Source: Hyphomicrobiaceae bacterium
GTDB taxonomy: Bacteria > Pseudomonadota > Alphaproteobacteria > Rhizobiales > Xanthobacteraceae
Direction of reading: 5' to 3'
DNA length: 64,000 bases
Assembly (NCBI GenBank): GCA_947472885.1
Contig: CANJBX010000001.1
Location: 62,001-126,000, forward strand
Shown: piece by piece, positions 19,155 to 28,872 of the stretch
Layout: each line of letters begins with the position of its first letter
Numbering within the stretch: the stretch's first letter is position 1
The notes under the pieces: model-generated
The model's database searches: none
What the model saw: only the letters and a program-made list of their open reading frames with translations
What the model was told of the DNA's origin: nothing
Translations under genes and position numbers: made by a program

Positions 19155-20171
19155 ATGGGTCTGGTCAGTATGGGCATTTCAATTTTTGGCGATGTGAAGT
19201 CGGTATGGGCGCGCCTGGCGCTGTCGCTGACGATCGTGCTGGGTGTGACCTCGGCATACGAGAACGCGCAAGCGCAGCACTATCCGAGCCAGGACATCCA
19301 TCTCGTAAGTGCGTTTCCGCCCGGCAGCGGGGCCGATGTGCTGGTGCGGTTTTTTGCAGAGCGCCTGCGCATGGTCACGGGCCGCACGGTGCTGGTTGAA
19401 AACAAGGCCGGCGCAAGCGGCAATATCGCCACTGAGTATGTGGTGCGCTCCAAACCGGACGGCTACACGATCCTCGTTCATTCGGCCAACACGCTTGCAT
19501 CCAACTATCACCTGATCCGCAACAATCCGGTCGATGCCGGCAAGCAGATCCAGGTCGCAGCCACCATCAACCGTCAGGCGTTCATGCTGGTTGTCTATCC
19601 GAAGCGGCCGTGGAAGTCGGCTGGCGAGCTTGCCGAATACGCCAAGGTGAAGGGCGACAAGGGAACCTATGCTGTTTCCGGCAATGGCAGCATCATCATG
19701 TGCTCTATCTACAAGGAGCAGGCCGGGCTGGCGACCGTCGACGTCAGCTACAAGTCGGCAAACGATACGCTCAATGATATAGCGAGCGGCAACGTCGATT
19801 TCTCCTGTCACGATCCCGCCTTTGCACTTTCGCAACAGCGCGAAGGGCGTCTGCGTATTCTCGCTATTGCTTCCGGCCAGCGGATGGCCTCGACGCCTGA
19901 CATTCCGACCATGACGGAACTGGGATATCCGATGGACCTTGTCGGCTGGTTTGCCGCAATGGTGCCTTCAACTACGCCGAGGCCGATCATCGATCAGATC
20001 AACGCATGGTTTGCAAAGATTCACGCAGATCCGGAGACGCCAAAGTTCCTGAACAATTTTGGCGGCGTGCCGTGGATGTCCACGCCCGAAGAGGGGCAGG
20101 CGCGTCTGTTGAAGGACATCAAGGATTTTGCGGACTACATCCGCATCGCCAAGCTCAAGCCGCAGGGCTGA
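19155..20171 (+). CDS. TTT (Bug) family solute-binding protein
   Basis: A 338-residue periplasmic binding protein of the tripartite tricarboxylate transporter (Bug/TctC) family. After a signal peptide (about 1-40) come the family features: YPSQDIHLVSAFPPGSGADVL, TGRTVLVENKAGASGNIA, and the late block PTMTELGYPMDLVGWFAAMVP. Bug proteins bind carboxylates or other small metabolites between two lobes. No TctA/TctB membrane genes are present, so it either uses a distant permease or acts as a sensor. Two ATGs 15 bases apart are possible starts; neither has a strong ribosome site. Divergent from the amidohydrolase gene. Confidence 0.88.
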   Translation: MGLVSMGISIFGDVKSVWARLALSLTIVLGVTSAYENAQAQHYPSQDIHLVSAFPPGSGADVLVRFFAERLRMVTGRTVLVENKAGASGNIATEYVVRSKPDGYTILVHSANTLASNYHLIRNNPVDAGKQIQVAATINRQAFMLVVYPKRPWKSAGELAEYAKVKGDKGTYAVSGNGSIIMCSIYKEQAGLATVDVSYKSANDTLNDIASGNVDFSCHDPAFALSQQREGRLRILAIASGQRMASTPDIPTMTELGYPMDLVGWFAAMVPSTTPRPIIDQINAWFAKIHADPETPKFLNNFGGVPWMSTPEEGQARLLKDIKDFADYIRIAKLKPQG

Positions 20172-20191
20172 GGCCGGCGCGCGCGGCACCT

Positions 20192-21157
20192 TCACTCAAT
20201 CGACAGGTTCAGCGCCTTGACCATCTTGCCCCATGTGGCGACTTCGGCGCGGAAGTAGGATTCTGCCTGCGCTTGCGTTCCCGTGATGGGATCGAAACCA
20301 ATCGACGTGAGCTTCTCCAGCAGCGCCGGATCTTTCATCACGTCCTGGATGGTGGCATTGAGTCTGGCGACGATCTCCGGGTCCACGTTCGATGGCGCAA
20401 AAACGCCGACCCATGACGCAGCTTCAAAATTGGGATAACCGGCCTCTGCAAAAGTTGGCACGTTCGTAACAACCGCCGCCCGTGACGCGCTCGCAACGCC
20501 GAGACCCTTGAGCTTGCCGCCGGTAATTTGTGCAGCTGCGCCGCCGCCCAACGTCGTTGCCAGCAGGTCGATCTGATTGCCCATGGTCGCATTCATGGCC
20601 GGCGCGCCGCCCTGGAACGGGACATGCGTCGCCGAAACCTTGGCGATCTCCTTGAAAAAATATTCAGCCGCGATGTGCGAACCGCTGCCAACGCCGGCGG
20701 TGCCGAAATTGATGCTCTTGTCTTTGGCAGTTTTCATGAAGTCGGCAAGGTTGCTGGCCGGGTTGCTCGCACTGGTAATCAGCGATTCCGGGCTCGAGGC
20801 GACAATCGCGATGGTCTTGAAGTCTCCCACCGAAAACGTCTTGTTCGCGCGCAAGGTCTCATTGATGGCCAATGCCGTAGTGGTGACCAGCAACGTATGA
20901 CCATCGGGCGCGGCGCGCGCGACCGCCGTCGCTGCAATATTGCCGCCCGCGCCGCCGCGATTTTCGATAATGACACTGCGCCCGAGCCGGGTGCCGACGC
21001 CCTGTGCGACGAGCCGCGCTACCGTGTCGGCGACCCCGCCCGGCGCAAAGGCAACAATGAAAGTGATATCCCGCGCCGGATAGGGCTGGGCGCTCGCGAA
21101 AGCGACCGTAAGCATAAAGACAAGTGCGCCAGACAGGACTCGAACGGCAGCGGCCAT
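20192..21157 (-). CDS. TTT (Bug) family solute-binding protein
   Basis: A second Bug-type binding protein, 321 residues, with a signal peptide ending FASAQ near residue 24. Family markers: YPARDITFIVAFAPGGVADT, LGRSVIIENRGGAGGNIA, and PTFAEAGYPNFEAASWVGVFAP. It is only distantly similar to the neighbouring convergent Bug protein (AFAPGG versus AFPPGSG in the ligand loop), so it probably binds another ligand. GGAGGAAACG precedes the ATG. No permease genes are next to it. Confidence 0.88.
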   Translation of the reverse strand: MAAAVRVLSGALVFMLTVAFASAQPYPARDITFIVAFAPGGVADTVARLVAQGVGTRLGRSVIIENRGGAGGNIAATAVARAAPDGHTLLVTTTALAINETLRANKTFSVGDFKTIAIVASSPESLITSASNPASNLADFMKTAKDKSINFGTAGVGSGSHIAAEYFFKEIAKVSATHVPFQGGAPAMNATMGNQIDLLATTLGGGAAAQITGGKLKGLGVASASRAAVVTNVPTFAEAGYPNFEAASWVGVFAPSNVDPEIVARLNATIQDVMKDPALLEKLTSIGFDPITGTQAQAESYFRAEVATWGKMVKALNLSIE

Positions 21158-21282
21158 TGTCGTTTCCTCCGAATGTCAGGGATATCTGTGCCCGTCTTGC
21201 GTTGATATTAGCACAGCAAAATGCCGCGCACCCCGGCATCCACAGAGCATCATCTGCGGCCGAAGGCTAACGAGGGCGTGCT

Positions 21283-22251
21283 TTAGATTGCCGCTTCCAG
21301 CCGCGCGAACAGGGCGTTCTCGCGCGCGAAGATATAGTCGAGGTCGGCGACCGCGACCGTCTCAGCGCCATGGTCGCGCAGGAAGCCCGCCAGCGCGTGC
21401 ACTTCCTTGGGCGGACAATGCAACGTCAGCATGCCGGATGACGTCGGCCCGCCGTAGGGCGTGGCGATGCCGAATTTTTCCTTCGCCGTTGCCAGCATCT
21501 TGTCGTCGCAGCCGGGGAAGCGCGTGCGCACTTCCTTGAAGGCGCGTGCGCGGGCGTGCGCCGCAACGCGGTCGAGTACGATGCGTGCGGTGGCGCGTTC
21601 GCCTTCGCCCCAGGTGGCGGTGCGCGCGGCAACGAGATTGGCCTGCGAACGCAGCATGGTGCCGTCGTCGATCATCTTCAGCGCATTGGCGGCGAGCGTC
21701 GAGCCCGTCGTCGTAATATCCACGATCAGCTCGGCTGTGCCGGCGGCAGGCGCACCTTCGGTCGCGCCGTTGCTTTCGACGATGCGATAGTCGGTGATGC
21801 CGTGGCTGGAGAAGAAGTCGCGCGTCAGGTTGAGATACTTGGTCGCGATCCGCATGCGGCGATTGTGCTTGAGCCGGAACGCCGTCGCCACGTCGTCGAG
21901 ATCGGCCATGGTGCGCACATCGATCCAGGCCTGCGGCACGGCGACGACGACATTGGCAAAGCCAAAGCCAAGGCCTTCGATCAGCGCGACCTTGGCGTCG
22001 GCATCGGGAATCGACTCACGGATCAGGTCTTCACCCGTGATGCCGAGATGCACCATGCCCTGCGCAAGCTGCTGGGCGATTTCGCTGGCCGAGAGGTACG
22101 CGATCTCGACACCGTCGAGGCCATCGACGGCGCCGCGATAGTCGCGCGCGCCGCGCGGCTTCACGAGTTTCAGTCCGGCCTTGGAGAAATACGCTTCCGC
22201 GTTTTCCTGCAGGCGGCCCTTGGCGGGTACGGCGATGACAAGATTGTTCAT
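21283..22251 (-). CDS. hisG: ATP phosphoribosyltransferase catalytic subunit
   Basis: The first enzyme of histidine synthesis; it joins ATP and PRPP to make phosphoribosyl-ATP. Recognisable features are [18 protein letters not shown] at the start, GITGEDLI near residue 95, and the PRPP-binding loop with [16 protein letters not shown] near 175-190. A C-terminal part is present (322 residues, longer than the short HisG of about 210), as in Bradyrhizobium-type HisG. It overlaps hisZ by four bases (ATGA), and in these bacteria HisG works in a complex with HisZ. Confidence 0.95.
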   Translation of the reverse strand: MNNLVIAVPAKGRLQENAEAYFSKAGLKLVKPRGARDYRGAVDGLDGVEIAYLSASEIAQQLAQGMVHLGITGEDLIRESIPDADAKVALIEGLGFGFANVVVAVPQAWIDVRTMADLDDVATAFRLKHNRRMRIATKYLNLTRDFFSSHGITDYRIVESNGATEGAPAAGTAELIVDITTTGSTLAANALKMIDDGTMLRSQANLVAARTATWGEGERATARIVLDRVAAHARARAFKEVRTRFPGCDDKMLATAKEKFGIATPYGGPTSSGMLTLHCPPKEVHALAGFLRDHGAETVAVADLDYIFARENALFARLEAAI

Positions 22252-23399
22252 GGGTTAGCTCTTGGCGTTCCCGCCAGTCTGGAAATGTTTTCGATCCAGA
22301 TGCCGAGGCCGACTGCCGGAATTTGCGCCGTGCTGCCGAGCCGGGTCATCAGGTTGTCGTAGCGGCCGCCGGCGACAAGCGGCTGCGCGCTGCGGCCCGA
22401 GGCGTCATGCACGCTGAATTCGAAGCCGGTGTAATAGTCGAGGCTGGTGCCGAACGTCGTCGAGAACCTGATGCGGCTGACATCGACGCCGCGCGCGGCG
22501 AGAAAACCCGTGCGGCTTTCAAACAGGTCGAGCGCGGGGTCGAGTTCGAGTTTGGTGTCGGCAGCGAAGGTGCGCAGCGCGGCAAGCGCGTTGTCGGGAT
22601 CGCCCGCAATGGCGAGGAATCGTTCGACCTGGGCGCGGATTTCCTGCGGCAGGCCGTTGCCCGCGCCGAGCGTCGCCTGTTCGAGGAAACGATCGGCGAT
22701 TTCGCCGACGGTGCGGCCACCGACCGCGGTGATACCGGCGATGGAAAGCAGGTCGGTGACGAGCGCGCGCGCGGCGGTCGGATCGGAATTGGTCAGCGCG
22801 GCGAGAACGCCGGCATATTCCGTCCGCGTCTGCGTCGTCTGACGCATCAGCATGTCCAGATCCTGCGTCAGCCGGCCTGCGCGATTGAAGTCCTTGATGA
22901 GGCGGCGCTTCCACACTGGCGCAATCTTCAGCGCGTTGACGAGCGCGATGAACAGGCCGACGTCGCCCATGCGGATATCCGGGTCGGCGAGGCCATAGGC
23001 GCTGGTGGCTTCAACGGCGAGTGCGAAAATCTCGGCGTCGGCGGCGGCGATGTCGCGGCGGCCGAAGGATTCGATGCCGGCCTGGATTAGTTCACCTGAA
23101 CCGCCGTCCTGCTGGCGAAACACCGGACCCAAATAGCTGAAACCCATGGGTTTTCCGGCCTCAGCGGAGGCGAGGTAGTCGCGGGAAACGGCAATGGTGA
23201 AATCCGGCCGCAGGCAGAGTTCATGACCGCTGGCGTCGGTCGTGAGATACATGCGGCGGCGGATGTCTTCGCCGGACAGGTCGAGGAACGGCTCGGCCGG
23301 CTGCAGGATCGCCGGATCGACGCGGCTATAGCCCGTGCGCTCGTAGGACGCGATCAGCGCGTCGGCGCGGGTATCGGGATTTTGCTTGGCGTCGGTCAT
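22248..23399 (-). CDS. hisZ: ATP phosphoribosyltransferase regulatory subunit
   Basis: A 383-residue HisS paralogue lacking tRNA-charging function; it partners HisG and gives feedback control by histidine. It keeps class II synthetase core motifs ([20 protein letters not shown] near 33, [16 protein letters not shown] near 62, and [10 protein letters not shown] near 89) and the HisA-type FDYYTGFEF equivalent ([15 protein letters not shown] near 315). It is first in the hisZ-hisG unit. The real histidyl-tRNA synthetase gene is elsewhere in this window, which separates the two functions clearly. Confidence 0.93.
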   Translation of the reverse strand: MTDAKQNPDTRADALIASYERTGYSRVDPAILQPAEPFLDLSGEDIRRRMYLTTDASGHELCLRPDFTIAVSRDYLASAEAGKPMGFSYLGPVFRQQDGGSGELIQAGIESFGRRDIAAADAEIFALAVEATSAYGLADPDIRMGDVGLFIALVNALKIAPVWKRRLIKDFNRAGRLTQDLDMLMRQTTQTRTEYAGVLAALTNSDPTAARALVTDLLSIAGITAVGGRTVGEIADRFLEQATLGAGNGLPQEIRAQVERFLAIAGDPDNALAALRTFAADTKLELDPALDLFESRTGFLAARGVDVSRIRFSTTFGTSLDYYTGFEFSVHDASGRSAQPLVAGGRYDNLMTRLGSTAQIPAVGLGIWIENISRLAGTPRANP

Positions 23400-23542
23400 T
23401 TCTGGCGGCTTTTGAACGGTTTGGCTTCAATGATGCGGGCCGTGTAGCACGCCACGGGTAAAGGTTCGACGGCATTTGAGGGGTGCAATTAACGACAGCG
23501 GCGGGCAATTCACCGTTCTGATTAGCGAAATGGAAATGCGGC

Positions 23543-23573
23543 TTGACTCCGCTGGCGCGCCCGCCGTTATAAT
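23543..23573 (+). promoter_or_regulatory. candidate promoter of the DUF2946-znuD unit
   Basis: TTGACT and a perfect TATAAT are separated by 19 bases, slightly more than the ideal 17. The TATAAT lies inside the Zur-box-like palindrome, so a bound repressor would block RNA polymerase. Confidence 0.55.
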
Positions 23574-23578
23574 ATAAC
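23566..23578 (+). promoter_or_regulatory. Zur-box-like operator
   Basis: GTTATAATATAAC: five-base arms GTTAT/ATAAC around AAT, flanked by AT. This matches the core known for zinc uptake regulator (Zur) sites in Proteobacteria. It lies 27 bases before the DUF2946 start and overlaps a TATAAT. Confidence 0.7.
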
Positions 23579-23604
23579 ATAGATAACGCTGGGGCGGCGT
23601 GGGA

Positions 23605-23976
23605 ATGGGCTGGTTTCGGTCGATCAGGCGGGGAAGTGGCATGCTGGCGCTGTTTGCGCTGGCATTTCAGTTCGTTGTCGCCTTCGGCTATGTTCATCCG
23701 CCGCAAAATCCCGCCACCCTCGGCCCTGCGGCGGTCATGGCCTCGATCACGCTGGACGGCGCCGCCGGTCCGCCCGGCAAGCATCATCCCGCCGCCGACG
23801 TCTTTTGCGACGTCTGTGCAACCCTTACGCTGACCACGCAGGGCCTGGCCGCCTCGCAGCCCGTCCTGGCCGCGCCGTCCTATGGCAGAATAGTGCAAGC
23901 CAGCACGCCGGACGACGATGTTCCGGTCCAGCGCCGCTATCTCCTCGCCCGGTCCCGGGCGCCTCCCGCCGTCTGA
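23605..23976 (+). CDS. DUF2946-like exported metal-related protein
   Basis: A 123-residue protein with a basic start and one hydrophobic signal or anchor segment (about 10-30). The mature part has the short pattern KHHPAADVFCDVCATLTL (about 60-77) with a CxxC pair and two histidines, resembling DUF2946 proteins that are often next to metal-handling TonB receptors. The function is unknown; metal binding is plausible from the HH and CxxC. It lies behind the Zur-box-like palindrome and 144 bases before the ZnuD-like receptor. The ATG was preferred over a GTG six bases earlier. Confidence 0.68.
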   Translation: MGWFRSIRRGSGMLALFALAFQFVVAFGYVHPPQNPATLGPAAVMASITLDGAAGPPGKHHPAADVFCDVCATLTLTTQGLAASQPVLAAPSYGRIVQASTPDDDVPVQRRYLLARSRAPPAV

Positions 23977-24120
23977 CTCAAAGCCGCGTGATCGCCGCTG
24001 CGCATACGCAGCCGCAGGTCGCAGGTCGCGCCCTTCGATCAGAACGGACACGTCGCGCAACGCGACGCCTCATCCCGCAGCACATGAACGCGGCATGAGG
24101 AGGGGACAGGGACCGCACCA

Positions 24121-26295
24121 ATGTTCAAGCGTAACCACGCATTCTTGCTGGCAGGCACCGCCGTGCTGCCGCTGTGTTTTTCGCACAGTGCATTGGCGCA
24201 GGGCGCGATGGCGCTGCCGGAAATCGTCGTCACCGCGCCATCGCCCATTCGCCGCGCGCCGACCGGCGACGGCACGGGTTCACAGCCGCAATCCACGCCG
24301 CCGGTGATCGAGGATACGTTCTCGGCGGTGACGGTCGTCACCAAGGATCAGCTCCAGCGCAGCGCGGGCGGCACGCTCGGCGATGTGCTGGGCGACAAGC
24401 CCGGCATCACGTCGTCGTCGTTCGCGCCGGGCGCGGCGAGCCGCCCGGTCATTCGCGGCCTCGATAATTTCCGCGTGCGCGTGCAGGAAAACGGCATCGG
24501 CTCGCACGATGTGTCGGACCTCGGCGAAGACCACGGCGTACCGATTGATCCGCTCGCCGCCGATCAGGTTGAAGTCGTGCGCGGCCCGGCGACCTTGCGT
24601 TACGGTTCGCAGGCCATCGGCGGCGTCGTCAATGTCACCAACAACCGCATTCCCGAAGCGCCGAAGCCCGGCATGACCACGCAGGTGCGCGGCGCGTACA
24701 CGTCGGTCGATCGCGGCACCGAAGGCGCGCTGCTGGTCGACGGCGGCACGAAAGATTTTGGCTTTCACGCCGATGCGTTCGGGCGCGGCACCAGCGACTA
24801 TAAAATTCCGGCCTATCCCTATCTCGTCCCGCCGACACCCGCGCCGGATGTGGGCGGCAAGCAGCCGAACACCGGCAGCCATTCGGAAGGCCAGTCCATC
24901 GGCGGCTCGTACTTTTTCAACGGCGGTTTTGCCGGCGCGTCAGTCACGCACTTCAACAGCATCTATCATATCCCCGGCATCGACGGCGCGGCGACCGGCA
25001 CGCGCATCAAGATGGAGCAGACCAAGGTCAACGGCAAAGCCGAATGGCGCGCGCCGTTCTCCGCCGTCGAGGCGCTGCGCCTGTGGGTCGGTGTGAGCGA
25101 ATATCGCCATTCGGAAATCGGCGTTGGCGGCGATGGCATCGACGGCACGCAGGCGGTGTTCAGGAATCAGGAGCAGGAAGCGCGCCTTGAAATGCAGTTG
25201 ATGCCATACCGCACGTTCCTCGGTCCGGTGACGACCGCGGTCGGTGGACAGTTCGGCCATCAGCAGATCGGCACGGCGGGCGCGGCCGGCGGCTTGCTGT
25301 CGCCGGCGGAAACCAGATCTGCCGCGGCGTTCGTGTTCAACGAGCTGAAGTTCACCGACCTGATGCGGATGCAGGTCGCGGGCCGCATCGAGACCGTCAA
25401 CGTCAATGGCACCGCCGCGACGTTTCCGGCGGACTTCCTCGGCGGCGGCCCCGATCCGGTCGCCGCGCAAAGCGGCCGCACGTTCACGCCGCGCAGCCTG
25501 AGTCTTGGCGTGCTGCACGACCTGCCGTGGAACATGGTGGCGAGCGCGACAGGGCAATACGTCGAGCGTGCGCCGCGTGCGCTGGAACTGTTCTCGCGCG
25601 GCGCGCACGATGCGTCCGGCACGTTCGAGATCGGCAGCGCCGACCTCAAGCCGGAAGTGGCGAAGACCGCCGAGGTCGGACTGAAGCGCGCCAGAGGCGC
25701 GTTCCGGTTTGAAGCTAATGCGTATTACACCGAATATCAGGGCTTCATTTACAAGCGGCTGACCGGCAACACCTGCGACGAGGATTTCCAGACCTGCGTT
25801 GCGGGCGCGGGCGGCGAATTCCGGCAGGTCGTCTATTCGCAGCAGAATGCGATCTTCCGCGGCGCGGAAGCGTTTGCGCAACTCGATGTGACGCAACTCG
25901 GCAACGGCATGCTCGGCATCGACGGGCAATATGACATCGTGCGTGCGACCTTCGCCGATGGCACCAATGTTCCCAGAATGCCGCCGCAGCGTTTCGGCGG
26001 CGGCGTCTGGTGGCGCGACGCCAACTGGTACGCCCGCGTCGGGCTTTTACATGCCGATGCGCAGAACAATATATCCGGTTTTGAAACGCGCACCGACGGC
26101 TACAACCTGCTGAAAGCCGAGCTGACCTACACGACGAAACTTCCGCAGCGCGATTTCGGGCCGAAGCAAATGACGGTCGGTATCGTGGGGACGAACCTGC
26201 TCAATGAGGAAGTCCGCAACAGCGTGTCGTTCCGCAAGGACGATGTGCTGCTGCCCGGCGCTGGCGTGAAGCTGTTTGCGAATTTCACGTTTTAG
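24121..26295 (+). CDS. znuD: TonB-dependent outer-membrane receptor, ZnuD-like
   Basis: A 724-residue outer-membrane receptor, probably for zinc. After the signal peptide (to about residue 27) a TonB box EIVVTAP is at 34-40. The plug shows LGDVLGDKPGITSSSFAPG, RPVIRGLDNFRVRVQENGIG, VPIDPLAADQVEVVRGPATLRYGSQAIGGVVN in short pieces, which matches ZnuD closely, including the DHGVPIDPLAA segment. The barrel ends with an aromatic terminal strand (LFANFTF). The Zur-box-like site before the upstream DUF2946 gene supports zinc control. A copper or heme receptor is less likely from the plug sequence. GAGGAGGGG precedes the start. Confidence 0.88.
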   Translation: MFKRNHAFLLAGTAVLPLCFSHSALAQGAMALPEIVVTAPSPIRRAPTGDGTGSQPQSTPPVIEDTFSAVTVVTKDQLQRSAGGTLGDVLGDKPGITSSSFAPGAASRPVIRGLDNFRVRVQENGIGSHDVSDLGEDHGVPIDPLAADQVEVVRGPATLRYGSQAIGGVVNVTNNRIPEAPKPGMTTQVRGAYTSVDRGTEGALLVDGGTKDFGFHADAFGRGTSDYKIPAYPYLVPPTPAPDVGGKQPNTGSHSEGQSIGGSYFFNGGFAGASVTHFNSIYHIPGIDGAATGTRIKMEQTKVNGKAEWRAPFSAVEALRLWVGVSEYRHSEIGVGGDGIDGTQAVFRNQEQEARLEMQLMPYRTFLGPVTTAVGGQFGHQQIGTAGAAGGLLSPAETRSAAAFVFNELKFTDLMRMQVAGRIETVNVNGTAATFPADFLGGGPDPVAAQSGRTFTPRSLSLGVLHDLPWNMVASATGQYVERAPRALELFSRGAHDASGTFEIGSADLKPEVAKTAEVGLKRARGAFRFEANAYYTEYQGFIYKRLTGNTCDEDFQTCVAGAGGEFRQVVYSQQNAIFRGAEAFAQLDVTQLGNGMLGIDGQYDIVRATFADGTNVPRMPPQRFGGGVWWRDANWYARVGLLHADAQNNISGFETRTDGYNLLKAELTYTTKLPQRDFGPKQMTVGIVGTNLLNEEVRNSVSFRKDDVLLPGAGVKLFANFTF

Positions 26296-26630
26296 GTTGG
26301 CGTCATTGCTTTGTTGGCCTGCGGCCTTCTCGCAATGCCAGCTTGTGGCACTGTTACCCTCTCCCCTTGAGGGAGAGGGTGCCGAGCAAAGCGAGGCGGG
26401 TGAGGGGTGCTGCCTGTTACGCGCGCCTTTACCCCTCACCCGGCGCATCGTTCGCTTGCGCTCACGACGCGCCACCCTCTCCCTCAAGGGGAGAGGGTTA
26501 CACCGCGCTCGGTGCAAGAGCATCCATCTTCAACTCCCCAGTTCCCTTAAGATTTTTGTGATTCCGGTCACCGAAAACCCGCGAATCGGCTGATAGGTTT
26601 CGGCAGCCCCTCGCCGCAGGAGATTTTCGG
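26296..26630. other. 335-base intergenic region holding repeat A
   Basis: Between the TonB receptor and the DUF3617 gene. About half of it is the inverted repeat; the rest after 26502 contains the presumed promoter of the DUF3617 gene. No gene is evident. Confidence 0.7.
26353..26501. repeat. long inverted repeat (CCCTCTCCCC family), copy A
   Basis: Arms of about 28 bases (CCCTCTCCCC-TTGAGGGAGAGGG and its complement) lie at both ends, with an inner GGTGAGGGG/CCCCTCACC pair. Each arm can itself form a small hairpin. Similar elements occur six times in this window, always between genes. Confidence 0.85.
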
Positions 26631-27152
26631 ATGTACCGCCGCATCCTTCCGCTCGCCCTTTGCGTATTCGCAGGCACGGCGTTCGCCGAGGACATCCCGA
26701 CGCGCAAGCCGGGCCTGTGGGAAGTGAAGATGTCGTTCGACGGCAAGGGCATGCCGGCGCAGACCATGCAGCAATGCGCCGACGCCGAAACCGACGTGGC
26801 GCTGCGTTCGCCGCCGGGCAGCGGCGCGGACATGTGCCCCAAGCCGGTGATGAAGCGTTCGGGCGACACCATGACGATGGACTCGACCTGCACCATCGAG
26901 GGCAAGAAGTCGCAGACCCACATGGTCATCACCGGCAGTTTTGAGTCCGCCTACACGATGAAAGTGTCGATCAAGAGCGACAGCGTGCCGGGCGGCGGCG
27001 AAATGTCGATGACGATGGATGCGAAATGGCTCGGCGCCTGCAGGCCGGACCAGCGGCCGGGCGATCTCATCATGCCGGGCGGCATGAAAATGAACATCAA
27101 GGACATGCAGAGGGTGCAGCAGCAGCGGTCGGGTGGTTTGCCGCAGCGGTAG
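26631..27152 (+). CDS. exported DUF3617 domain protein
   Basis: A 173-residue periplasmic protein. After a signal peptide (PLALCVFAGTAFA) it starts with the DUF3617 pattern RKPGLWEVKMSFD, then cysteines in QQCADAE, DMCPKPV and DSTCTIEG, and a later KWLGACRPDQRPGD. Four cysteines suggest two disulfides. The family is widespread in Proteobacteria with no known function. GGAG lies before the ATG. The gene sits alone between two inverted repeats (A and B). Confidence 0.82.
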   Translation: MYRRILPLALCVFAGTAFAEDIPTRKPGLWEVKMSFDGKGMPAQTMQQCADAETDVALRSPPGSGADMCPKPVMKRSGDTMTMDSTCTIEGKKSQTHMVITGSFESAYTMKVSIKSDSVPGGGEMSMTMDAKWLGACRPDQRPGDLIMPGGMKMNIKDMQRVQQQRSGGLPQR

Positions 27153-27208
27153 GTGCTATGGATGAATCGGTCTTTGGATAGAATGAACCAGGCGGCATAC
27201 GCGGGTGT

Positions 27209-27343
27209 AACCCTCTCCCCTTGAGGGAGAGGGTGGCGCGCGAACGAAGTGAGCGGGCCGGGTGAGGGGTGTTTTCGATTAGGGCATTACCCCTCACCCC
27301 GCTCGCAAACGCTCGCGACCCTCTCCCTCAAGGGGAGAGGGTA
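27209..27343. repeat. long inverted repeat (CCCTCTCCCC family), copy B
   Basis: Same family as copy A, with near-perfect CCCTCTCCCC-TTGAGGG arms and an inner GGTGAGGGG/CCCCTCACC pair. Short CGCGGGTG/CACCCGCG stretches just outside extend the symmetry. It lies between the convergent DUF3617 and hisS genes and may work as a terminator. Confidence 0.85.
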
Positions 27344-27366
27344 GGACCACCCGCGTGGCGAGAATT

Positions 27367-28872
27367 TTAATTCCAGCTGATGCCGTGCTTGGCCAGAATG
27401 CGCTGCACTTCTTTGACCAGATCACCTTCCGCAACGCTCGTCTGCGCCTCGGCCTGCTTGGTGAGATAATCGTCGCGGCCTTTTTCGAGCTTGGCGAGGT
27501 CTGCGCCGACGATCAGGTCCTTGAGCGTGACTTCGCCCTTGGCCTTCTCGTCGCCGCCCTGGATGACGACGCAGGGTGAGTTGCGCTTGTCGGCGTACTT
27601 CAACTGGTTGCCGAAGTTCTTGGGATTGCCGAGATAGAGTTCGGCGCGGATTTTGGCGGCACGCAACTGCGCAACCATTTTCTGGTAGTCGGCAATACGC
27701 TCGCGGTCGAACACCGTGACGACGACCGGGCCGACTTCCGGCTTGCTGTCGAGCTTGCCGATCAGCGTGAGTGCGGCCTGCAAACGCGAGACGCCGATGG
27801 AGAAGCCGGTGGCGGGCACCGGCTCGCCGCGAAAGCGCGAAACCAATCCATCGTAACGTCCGCCGCCGCCGACCGAGCCAAAGCGCACGGGCCGGCCTTT
27901 TTCGTCCTTGGTTTCGAGTAGGAGTTCTACTTCGTAGACCGGGCCGGTGTAGTATTCGAGGCCGCGGACGACGGAGGGGTCGATGCGAATGCGATCTTGG
28001 CCGTAGCCGGATTGCGCAGTGAGTTTTCCAATCTCCTCTAATTCGGAGACGCCTTCTCGCCCCATTTCTGAACCGGCTACTGCTCCCCAAAGAGTATGTA
28101 GAACTTCAGTCAATGAACCATTTGCGGGCCTAACAAGAAGCATTACGCGATCAATTTGTTGAGGAGTTAGCATAGCTCCGGCCGTGAAATCGCCTTTGCG
28201 GATTTCGCCGCCATCCAGCCGTCCGCTCCCGAGTAGCTTGCGGATCTCTTCAGGGGGAAACTTGTCTTGTTTGTCGATTGCCCGAAACGTCAATAGCTTT
28301 TGTTTTTGATCGACGACGCCCATTGCTTCCAGCACGCCATCAAGCACCTTGCGATTGTTCACCTTCACAACGTACTGCCCGCGCGCGATCCCAAGCGCTT
28401 CCATCGTGTCGGCTGCCATCATGCACATCTCGGCATCGGCGGCAGGCGAGGCGCTACCAACCGTATCCGCATCGAACTGCATGAACTGCCGGAAGCGGCC
28501 GGGGCCGGGCTTCTCGTTACGAAACACCCAGCCGAAGCGATACGAACGATAGGGGAGGACGAAATCTTCCTGCCCGATTTTGCCCGCCACGTAACGCGCG
28601 AGTGGCGCGGTGAGGTCGTAGCGCAGCGAGATCCACTGTTCGTCGTCGTCCTGAAACGAGAACACGCCTTCGTTCGGGCGGTCCTGATCGGGCAAAAACT
28701 TGCCGAGCGCGTCGGTATATTCCATCGCCGGCGTTTCCACCGGCTCGAAGCCGTACAGCTCGTAGACCGCGCGGATCGCATCGGTCATGCGCCGGGTGGC
28801 GGCGATTTCGGCCGGGCCGCGGTCTTCGAGGCCGCGCGGCAGCCGCGCCTTGAGCTTGTGGGGTTTGGCCAT
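27367..28872 (-). CDS. hisS: histidyl-tRNA synthetase
   Basis: Class II synthetase that charges tRNA-His, 501 residues. Visible motifs: [17 protein letters not shown] at the start, motif 2 ([21 protein letters not shown], about 108-128), the histidine A region [11 protein letters not shown] (about 281-291) and motif 3 ([13 protein letters not shown]). The C-terminal anticodon-binding domain is present. The start is MAKPHK; a longer frame has no support. The stretch 28,001-28,350 (about residues 174-290) is distinctly more AT-rich (58 of 120 bases G/C at 28,021-28,140) than the flanks although the protein reads normally. Confidence 0.95.
   Translation of the reverse strand: MAKPHKLKARLPRGLEDRGPAEIAATRRMTDAIRAVYELYGFEPVETPAMEYTDALGKFLPDQDRPNEGVFSFQDDDEQWISLRYDLTAPLARYVAGKIGQEDFVLPYRSYRFGWVFRNEKPGPGRFRQFMQFDADTVGSASPAADAEMCMMAADTMEALGIARGQYVVKVNNRKVLDGVLEAMGVVDQKQKLLTFRAIDKQDKFPPEEIRKLLGSGRLDGGEIRKGDFTAGAMLTPQQIDRVMLLVRPANGSLTEVLHTLWGAVAGSEMGREGVSELEEIGKLTAQSGYGQDRIRIDPSVVRGLEYYTGPVYEVELLLETKDEKGRPVRFGSVGGGGRYDGLVSRFRGEPVPATGFSIGVSRLQAALTLIGKLDSKPEVGPVVVTVFDRERIADYQKMVAQLRAAKIRAELYLGNPKNFGNQLKYADKRNSPCVVIQGGDEKAKGEVTLKDLIVGADLAKLEKGRDDYLTKQAEAQTSVAEGDLVKEVQRILAKHGISWN

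Noticed and set aside
18866..19177. Extended amidohydrolase start
   Set aside because: The enzyme family begins at the metal-binding DSHFH segment, and a proper ribosome site precedes the ATG at 18,865.
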